DNA from: Daucus carota subsp. sativus
Lineage: Eukaryota; Streptophyta; Magnoliopsida; Apiales; Apiaceae
Length of the DNA stretch: 64,000 nt
Reading direction: 5' to 3'
Assembly (NCBI RefSeq): GCF_001625215.2
Contig: NC_030382.2
Coordinates: 49,565,364 to 49,629,363, forward strand
Shown: positions 56,733 to 64,000 of the stretch, one piece after another
Layout: the number at the start of each line of letters is the position of its first letter
Position numbering within the stretch: the stretch's first letter is position 1
The notes under the pieces: model-generated
What the model was told of the DNA's origin: nothing
Database searches by the model: none
The model's input: the letters and a program-made list of their open reading frames with translations, nothing else
Translations under genes and position numbers: made by a program

Positions 56733-57057
56733 CCCAGCTAAAGTTCAATTAAAGATCGTCTATCATATTCTGTCAAAAAAAAAACGTCTATCATATGATT
56801 ATATCAAATTAATTTGACCTAAAATTAATTTTAACTATCGAATTTTGATTGAACAATCGATTGGACAAATTAATATCAATACAAACGTTTCATATACAAA
56901 TTATGTTGTGTTAGTTCAAGTTGAATAATAATATGTCCATATAACAACTTGAATTATGTATTATTAACATTATTAGTTGATTTAAATTAAAAAAATATAA
57001 TTTAAAATAAACATTATAAATTATGGGCCCGTGCCTAGCACGGGCTTTTATGCTAGT
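55412..57057 (+). mobile_element. Helitron (non-autonomous), plus strand
   Basis: This 1646-bp element starts TCTACTCTTATATATAAAAG and ends with hairpin GCCCGTGC-CTA-GCACGGGC followed by TTTTATG and CTAGT. It sits exactly between A (55411) and T (57058), the known Helitron target, with no duplication. The neighbouring tandem copy (57109-57440) shows the unfilled site (TTATGAATATTTCAA). The interior is AT-rich, includes an (AT)n run at 56695-56730 and a GC-richer block near 56300-56640 of unknown origin, and has no Rep/helicase frame. Confidence 0.9.
56695..56730 (+). repeat. (AT)n microsatellite
   Basis: About 18 uninterrupted AT units lie inside the Helitron. Confidence 0.9.
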
Positions 57058-57108
57058 TTCAGTTTTAATACAATAACATTGATAGTAGTATAAGAATTAG
57101 AATTAAAT

Positions 57109-57440
57109 TATTATAGTAACCATAAAAAAAATCTGATATAGTAATAGTAATTATATTAGCACTGGCTTATAACCCCGTGCCAGGCATGGGTGATTTATAA
57201 GATTTATAATAATAATGTTCATATTTTAAATTTAATTGAAATACAAACCGATTATGCTGACCGAATTTTTAAATGTTTTCGTTTAGTTAAGAATAAAAAA
57301 TTATTAGAACACATCATATAAAAAAAGATAAGTAGAATAATACCGATCGATAAAAGTCAATTGACCAATAAAATTATGAATATTTCAATTTCAATTTTAA
57401 TAGAATACATTGATAATAGTATAAGAATTAGAATTAAATT
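57109..57440 (+). repeat. Tandem duplication, copy 2 (unfilled Helitron site)
   Basis: This is a direct neighbour of copy 1 with matching order and about 90% identity by eye. The Helitron insertion point of copy 1 is continuous here near 57381-57384. Confidence 0.85.
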
Positions 57441-57494
57441 GGGGGCGGGTATAAAAATCAGGGAGGTGACACCCTAATTGGGCGCGAGAGAGAG

Positions 57495-59349
57495 ATGGAG
57501 AGAGATTTAAGATCAGGGGTGTGTTCAAGCAAGAGTACAAGTGAAGCAGTTGTATTATCATCATCCAGGCTCTGGAAGCACAAATCTAAAAAGAGAAAGA
57601 GAAACAACAAGCGCAAGAAGCCAAGAATGATAATGAGGAGGAATTTGGGCTTAAAAAAGGAGATATTGTTAATTTGTCGGAACTTCTCTTTACCAAAGAC
57701 AGAGATTCTCTAATCACATACAATGATGTCCGGTCCAGGCTGTGCACCTGAAAGGCAAGGTTGTTGTCTTACATTTTGTCCCACTCGCTCTTTGGAATCC
57801 TATTTTAAGGCAAGATGTTCTTTCTTTGGTTGATATCTACAATGCTATCCACCCTTACGGTGGTCTCGAGGTTGTTCTCGTTGGCCTTACGCCTGATTAT
57901 TCTGGTTCCTTCACTCCACCAGAAGAACTCCATTCTGCTCTTGAGGAACCCTTTCTTGAACAATGTTTCGAAAATTTGTTTTCTGTCATGCCATGGCCTG
58001 CCATCCCCTTCTTCGATATGCTTGCCGCAACTCTTTGGAAAAGAAATTAAGACTTCCCGTCTCTTGTGTTGTCGGTGAAATTCATCCCTTATCAGTTGTC
58101 GTCGATCCGGCAGGAGTTGTTCTGCAAACTTATGCCGACGGTTTTTTCTCCTGGTTTGGACCTCGGGCCTATCCTTTCAGTGACAAAAGGATAGAACGCC
58201 TCAGACGTGAAGACAGAGATGCACTCAACCACCCTTCCATTTCAAAACTCCTGAATTCTCCTCACTGTAGTTACGTCATCAACAACCAGAATCAGGAGGT
58301 ACCTGTTCATGATCTCGAAGATAAGGTCGTGGCCTTGTATTTTTACGAAGAGCATTTTTCCAGTACTGACCTTACAACAGAAATTCAAACTGCCTACAAT
58401 AAACTGTTGGCTAAAAAGAAAAACTTTGAGATCGTGCTTGTTTACGTCTATGATTCAATTGATACTAGCGAATATGCAACTGAAGAAATAAGAATCATTC
58501 TGGAAGACATTCAGCCAAATGCCCTGGCTGGCACTCCCGTTTAGAGACCCAAGGTGCAAGTATTTGGAGCGGATTTTTAGTTACCCTGTGGATTTGGGGG
58601 TTCCGGGGCCGGATCCCAGGCTTGTTATTATTGGGCCGCAAGGAAAATATTATGAGCTGTATGGCGTTGACATCTTGCAGAACTTTGGTATCAGTGCGTA
58701 TCCATTCACTCGCACGAGAGTTGCTAAGCGGGAGGCCAAATATTTGAAGAAACTGAGGCTGGATATGTTCTGGGATCCAAACACTTCTTTCACACAAAAT
58801 AATGGGCGAGAAGTGAGCTCTCTTGACATTCCTGTGCTTGGTTATGCCAACTCTCCTCTAGCGCTCAAAAGTCTCTACCATTTCGCTTATTGACTTGTCT
58901 GTTCATCTTTACAGGTTAAGTTGTCGCAACTTGTGGGGAAGAAAATCATACTTGTTGTTGATGGTGATTGGGGCAGTGCCAAGTTTTTGCGGAGGCTAAG
59001 ATCAAGGTTTCTCGAAACGAAGGAAACAGACAATGCGTTTGAAGTGATTTACGTCTCGAAGATAAAGGGACCTTCGTCTGGGAAGCATTTTGTTGCCTCT
59101 ATGCCATGGTTGAGGCATCCTCCTCTTCGTAGAAGATCAAGAATAGCCATGTTGTTGGGTCGTTTTAGAGAAGCTGTTGGAATAGTTGCTTTTGATGGTG
59201 ACGGAACGGTGGTTAGGAGATCAACATCTCCTTCAATTGAAAAGGGGAATAAGGATTTTCCATTCTATTCCGGTGGGTTGGAAGAGGAGGCCTTGATGGA
59301 ATTCACAGAGGAGTATAATTGGGACTATTTGCCAGCTCAAGTATGGTGA
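57495..59349 (+). pseudogene. Nucleoredoxin-like pseudogene (thioredoxin-like domains)
   Basis: Plant nucleoredoxins are multi-domain thioredoxin-fold reductases. Here three such units can be followed: HLKGKVVVLHFVPLALWNP...MPWPAIPF, DLEDKVVALYFYEEHF...MPWLALPF, and QLVGKKIILVVDGDWG...MPWLRHPP, each with the linking PRLVIIGPQGK/AYPFT-type strand. The reading frame changes near 57735-57742, 58030-58040 and 58495-58500, and the likely upstream frame meets a stop at 57587. An 81-nt intron (58834-58914) joins the last part in phase. The WCxxC active sites are absent: the place is VPLALWNP in unit 1, YEEHFSST in unit 2 and GDWGSA in unit 3. It is either a decayed gene or a CxxC-less paralog with sequencing indels. 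Confidence 0.75.
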
Positions 59350-60040
59350 TTTAAAGTTTTACATATCTATTCTATGTATTTATAAAGTGACCACGGTGAA
59401 ATCTATCTTTCTATATCTCCCAGTATTGTGTACTGAGAAGTGTCCTTCCAGATTTTTATTAATCTATCTTGTGGTACCTCGTTTGATTCCTGAAAGTGTC
59501 ACGCAGTTCTTAAAATGTGTCTTTATATTTCTTTGTTTTTGTACACATAAATTATATTTAATTTATTTGCATTAGTCCCTGTGTGTAAAAAAGAACATTG
59601 ATAATAGTATAGCATAGTATAAATAGATTGTATAGATTTATGATATTCTTTTTAAAGTGATAACATGGAATAATTAAGAACAACATTAATGTATTTAGTT
59701 GAAACATGCCATCGTTTCTATATTAATAATTATATATAATATTTTTTTTGATATGGATGTTGCATGTTATATTTTTAGAAAATCAGTTTTTTAGTTAGGA
59801 TTCTGAAAAAAATATTGTGTTTTAGTTAAAAAAGATTGTGGCTATATTGTTCAATGTTATTTTAGAAGATTTAGGTTTTTTAATTAAAAAATATAAAAAA
59901 GATAACAATTTTAGCTGGTAAAGATAATTGAATAAGTAGGCTCAAATATCGATCGAACAAACTTTTCGTTAAAATACAGTGGTGAATCGTGATACATTTC
60001 TATTAGAATACGTCACCCACCATCGTCAAAATATAATATT
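59350..60040. other. 3' flank of the pseudogene, AT-rich
   Basis: No gene was recognised. A donor-like CAAGTATGG at the end of the last frame suggests the original gene may have had a further exon, but none was identified. Confidence 0.45.
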
Positions 60041-62751
60041 GTGTTCAGTTGGAATTTTAATGAATTATTGTTAATATACAAATTTTAGTATGATTTTATT
60101 TTTTAAAAACACAGTAGAGTTGTGATATGGATGTTTTAAGATTTAAGTACAACTAGCTTAAAACCCGTGCAATACACGGCGGTTATAATATTCATTATTT
60201 TATCGTATATATTTTTTATTTAACTAATTTTATTGAAAGTAAAATTATGATAGAATAATTTGATTAAAAAAAATTTTTATTTAACAGCTGAATAAATTCT
60301 TGATAGTTAAATCCTTCAAATAGCTATTTAAAATTAGATCAAATACATATTTTTTAATGAGAATGTTAAAATATTTTTTTTACATGTTATAATTTAAGGA
60401 GATCCATAAACCCAGATAGAAACAACCTAATAAGCATTTTAATATTTAGTTATTAATAGCTAATAATATAGTATAAAAAATATTATAAGTTAAACGGAAG
60501 CGTAAACTCAAATACTGATCCATAATACTAACCTAATTTTTAATGTTTAAATTTAATAGATAATTAAAAATATATTATAATATGTTATAAATTAGGGAGG
60601 TCCATCGAACGAATATGAAACGATTTATTAAACTTGACCGACTAACCAACTGAACCTTTCATATTTCGGTTTTAATAGTACAATAATAGATAGTATAGTA
60701 CAGATTTGTAATATTAATTACTTTTAAATTGAGATCATTAGAGTATTTAAAAATAACGCTAATATATTTTGGTTGAAAAATATCACCATTTATTTATTAA
60801 TAATTATATATGAATAATATTATATGTAGCCTGTGTAAATTGTAGAAGATCGATTTTTTTAGTTAGAAAATCTTAAAAAGATTATGTGTTTTAGTTAAAA
60901 AAAAAAGTAATTACTATATTTCTCGATATTCATTTAGAAGATTGAGTTTTTTAGTTAGAAAATATAAAAAAGATAACATATTTTAGTTTAAATGAATCTA
61001 TACTATACTATTAAAGTCGAAACATTGAAAGTTTGGTGGGTCGGTACTTGGGTCAAAATATGGGCTTATCTATATAACTATCTATTTCTTTTAATTTTGG
61101 GCCGAAATACAAACCTTTCCATATAACCAATTATTCTTTTTAACTAAAATATGTTATTTTTTTTTACTATTAAAGCCCAAACATTGAAAGTTTGGTCGGT
61201 CGGTACTTGAGCCGAAATACGGGCCTATCTATATAATTAATTATTATTTTTAACTTTGTGCTGAAATACAAATCTATATATATAACCAATTATTCTTTTT
61301 AACAAAAATATGTTATCTTTCCCGAACATTGAAAGTTTGGTCGTTCGATACTTGGGCCAAAATACGGGTCTATCTAAATAACCAATTATTTTTTTTAACT
61401 TTGGGCCGAAATACGGGCCGAAATACAGGCCTATCTATATAAACAATTATTCAAATGTTTGGGTTTTAATAGTAAAAAAAATAACATATTTTAGTTAAAA
61501 AGAATAATTGGTTATATGGAAAGGTCTGTATTTCGGCCCAAAATTAAAAGAAATAAATAGTTATATAGATAAGCCCATATTTTGACCCAAGTACTATACT
61601 ATTAAAACCGAAACATTAAAAGTTTGGTCGGTCGGTACTTGAGCCAAAATACGGGCCTTTCCATATAACCAATTATTCTTTTTAACTAAAATATGTTATT
61701 TTTTTTACTATTAAAGCCCAAACATTGAAAGTTTGGTCGGTCGGTACTTGAGCCGAAATACGGGCCTATCTATATAACTAATTATTATTTTTAACTTTGT
61801 GCCGAAATACAAATCTATATATATAACCAATTATTCTTTTTAACAAAAATATGTTATCTTTCCCAAACATTGAAAGTTTGGTCCTTCGGTACTTGGGCCA
61901 AAATACGGGTCTATCTAAATAACCAATTATTTTTTTTAACTTTGGGCCGAAATACAGGCCTATCTATATAAACAATTATTCAAATGTTTGGGCTTTAATA
62001 GTAAAAAAAAATAACATATTTTAGTTAAAAAGAATAATTGGTTATATGGAAAGGTCTGTATTTCGGCCCAAAATTAAAAGAAATAAATAGTTCTATAGAT
62101 AAGCACATATTTTGACCCAAGTACCGACCGACCAAACTTTCAATGTTTCGGCTTTAATATAAAATACGGGTCTATCTAAATAACCAATTATTTTTTTTTA
62201 CTTTGGGCCGAAATACGGGCCGAAATACAGGCCTATCTATATAAACAATTATTCAAATGTTTGGGCTTTAATAGTAAAAAAAAATAACATATTTTAGTTA
62301 AAAAGAATAATTGGTTATATGGAAAGATCTGTATTTCGGCCCAAAATTAAAAGAAATAAATAGTTCTATAGATAAGCCCATATTTTGACCCAAGTACCGA
62401 CCGATCAAATGTTTCGGCTTTAATATAGATGTGTCAAAATCTCATTAAATGTTGAGGGATTTCAAAAAGTATAAAATATCCTGAACAATCCCACAAAATC
62501 TCATTTTAATTCATAAAAAAATGTATCGAAATTTGAATATCATATTTTAATAGATCTTAAAGAATTCTAACCGAATACCATCGATTTTAAGAATAGTTTA
62601 AAATCCTAGTTAAATACAACCATATTTTATAATATAATTTAAAATTTTAATTGAATATTCCAATAATGTAATATATTTTTTAAAATGCGATCAAATATCT
62701 TTAGATTTCATGAATCAAATAAAACGTTTTAAAATTTCAAATGAATACACC
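60041..62751 (+). repeat. Dispersed TIR repeat, copy C (split by a Helitron)
   Basis: The two halves, 60041-60151 and 62430-62751, together parallel copy A (980-1479). The left half shares TTTTAATGAATT and TTTTAAGATTTAAG, and the right half shares TCAAAATCTCATT and the AAATCC/GAATACACC terminus. The break lies at an A/T step. Confidence 0.65.
60152..62429 (-). mobile_element. Helitron (non-autonomous), minus strand, with internal terminal arrays
   Basis: Read on the minus strand, this 2278-bp element starts TCTATATTAAAGCCGAAACA (62429) and ends with the hairpin CCGTGTATTGCACGG, then GTTTTAAG and CTAGT (60152). It lies between A and T with no duplication, inside dispersed repeat copy C. From 61003 to 62429 the interior is an array of the element's own 5'-end-like sequence (CGAAACATTGAAAGTTTGGT type) in alternating orientation: a unit of about 580 bp at 61007-61594 is repeated at 61595-62160 and partly at 62161-62429. 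Within each unit a 115-bp segment is inverted (for example 61044-61158 against 61480-61590). No Rep/helicase frame is present. Confidence 0.8.
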
Positions 62752-62900
62752 AAATTTGGTGTATGAATGGGTTGCTAAAAATAAAAACAAAAATAATTTT
62801 ATATAATTTAATTTTTTAATATATATAATTTTTTTGAACTTATTAAATTAATCACAATAGCCATGCCAGAAGGGAAATAAATATCATAGCAAAAAAAAAA
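62752..62900. other. Spacer before the possible gene start
   Basis: AT-rich sequence that becomes less so after 62860. No element was recognised. Confidence 0.4.
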
Positions 62901-62904
62901 AAAC

Positions 62905-62920
62905 GGGCTATAAATACCAA
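62905..62920 (+). promoter_or_regulatory. TATA box of a possible gene
   Basis: GGGCTATAAATACC is a strong plant TATA context. It is followed by a pyrimidine-rich, less AT-rich 110 bp (CTCTTTCTATCCGCCGG) that looks like a 5'UTR. Confidence 0.45.
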
Positions 62921-63028
62921 AGGGCTCACGAGCGCGATTCACGTGACATTCTGCTCCTGTCTCTGTCTTTGCGCACGCACACACTCTTTCTATCCGCCGG
63001 AGATCCACCGCAGACTTCGCCGGACGTC

Positions 63029-63058
63029 ATGTATTCCGTCATCCTAGCTACTTATACG
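63029..63058 (+). CDS. Possible first exon of a gene leaving the window
   Basis: After the TATA box at 62908 and a UTR-like stretch, an ATG at 63029 opens ten codons (MYSVILATYT) that end at a donor ACG/GTATTTTAC. The remaining 940 bp to the window end look intronic and give no further coding. The gene cannot be identified from ten residues, and the exon could equally be non-coding. Confidence 0.3.
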
Positions 63059-64000
63059 GTATTTTACATATACTCTCTCTTATACTCTTATATATCCTTC
63101 ATTTGTTTCGGCACCTTCTCATTGATTTTTCACTAATCACTTGGTAATTTTCACACAATTGTACGAATGTGAATGTATATACACATAATTACATGGGCAA
63201 ACGAATTCACTGTTCATCTGGCTAGGAAGGGTCACATTGTTTTTACATTTTACCGTGCTGTAATTTTTAGGGTAATTGAAGAGTCTGTTTCTTTTCATTT
63301 TTAATTTTAAATTATGACTTTTTTTTTTTTAATTCGTTTTGATTTATATGGTATTTGCAGATTATTAGTATCTTCCAACTTATTACTGATTTTCGTTTAC
63401 GATTTGTTTCCCTTTAGATTTGGTGTAATTTAGAACTTCTGTGGTAAGAAATATACAGCTAAAAGAAGTTGTATTTTCAAAAATAATGCAATGCATGTCA
63501 GAGTTATTGCTATAAAGGCAAACAATCAGTCCTTCATTATTGAAATATATGGTGTGATATGAGATGGTAAGTTTGTAAATGTCACATGAAGAAATCCGAT
63601 ACGCATATAGTTTTAATGTGACACTAACTACCGGTAAGTGGTTATGAATTTAATGTAAAAGTTGCATTTGCGCGTAGAGAACTCTTTATGTGTTGTAGAT
63701 ACACCAGAATAGTATTTAGGCGTGGGTAGCCAAAAAATATTAGTTAGTTGGGTTAGGGTGGATTCCAAACTTACTGCGCAGATTTTAAATTTGGCAGGGT
63801 TAACGGTTTAGTTTTAGCTGTATATAAATTTACTGTAATTTACATGATTTTATGTTTGTTGGGCTTGCTTAACATTGTGGCTAAGCCTCGGCTAGATTCT
63901 ATGACGTATTGATGTCAAACTTTAAATGTGGAACTTTATGTATGTATAATAGAAGGGGAATTTGTTGCGAGATACTGTCAACGTCTTTGCGGTTTGGACG
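63059..64000. other. Likely intron or spacer at the window end
   Basis: T-rich sequence without a recognisable gene, compatible with an intron following the exon at 63029. Confidence 0.35.

Larger units (their letters stand above)
55133..57108 (+). repeat. Tandem duplication, copy 1 (split by a Helitron)
   Basis: This is a roughly 330-bp unit (55133-55411 plus 57058-57108). It matches the adjacent copy at 57109-57440 over its whole length: ATTATAGTAACTATAAAAAA, GCACTGGCTTATAACCCCGT, GAATAATACCGAT, ACCAATAAAATTATGAATA, then ATAGTATAAGAATTAGAATT. Both copies carry an old Helitron-like 3' hairpin on the minus strand (ACCCCGTGCC...GCACGGGT type). Confidence 0.85.

Noticed and set aside
1-64000. 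CRISPR arrays, operons, Shine-Dalgarno sites
   Set aside because: The window is plant nuclear DNA; the tandem repeats present are explained by transposons, microsatellites or the repeat protein.

Overview
The window is nuclear DNA of a flowering plant. The evidence is AT-rich intergenic DNA, GT-AG introns, and plant-only gene families: COPT copper transporters, a DYW-class PPR protein and a TOPP-type phosphatase. Many plant transposon classes are also present. Protein similarity suggests a eudicot, perhaps an asterid, but the species cannot be named from sequence alone.

1-16.7 kb: two COPT copper-transporter genes (2359-2853 and 14724-15176) lie in the same orientation, about 12 kb apart. 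Each has a tight cluster of GTAC copper-response cores just upstream. The gap between them holds a Tourist-like MITE, a Helitron-like piece, a very young non-autonomous Ty3/gypsy-type LTR element (4793-10895, gag plus one extra ORF, no pol) and a related solo LTR (11455-13516).

16.7-30 kb: a three-exon plant-specific gene of unknown function (16775-18888, minus), a MITE-rich stretch with three elements that have clean target-site duplications, a four-TM MEE60-like protein, an intronless GT4 glycosyltransferase, and a five-exon small-protein gene (25370-27518, minus). A hAT-type element with an 8-bp duplication closes this part.

30-39 kb: SINE-like pieces, a long imperfect hairpin that looks like an undescribed MIRNA precursor (31871-32119, with a TATA box upstream), a secreted protein built of ten exact 23-residue repeats (32794-33699, minus), and a complete PP1 catalytic subunit gene (35738-38401, minus).

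39-53 kb: NRPB7, the Pol II subunit (six exons), the chloroplast PPR gene CRR2 (intronless), and a 15-exon coiled-coil golgin-like gene (46563-53106, minus). All three could be read exon by exon with phases that agree. An intron of the last gene carries an 875-bp palindromic Mutator-type MITE, and a second Mutator-type element sits just upstream of its start codon.

53-64 kb: repeat-rich. A 330-bp tandem duplication has one copy split by a Helitron exactly between A and T, while the other copy keeps the unfilled site. Then come a nucleoredoxin-like pseudogene without its CxxC sites, and a second Helitron (60152-62429) built of alternating terminal fragments and inserted into a dispersed repeat. 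At the far right is a possible first exon of a gene that runs out of the window. There are no operons; the genes act separately (copper uptake, Pol II transcription, plastid RNA processing, dephosphorylation, probable Golgi tethering).
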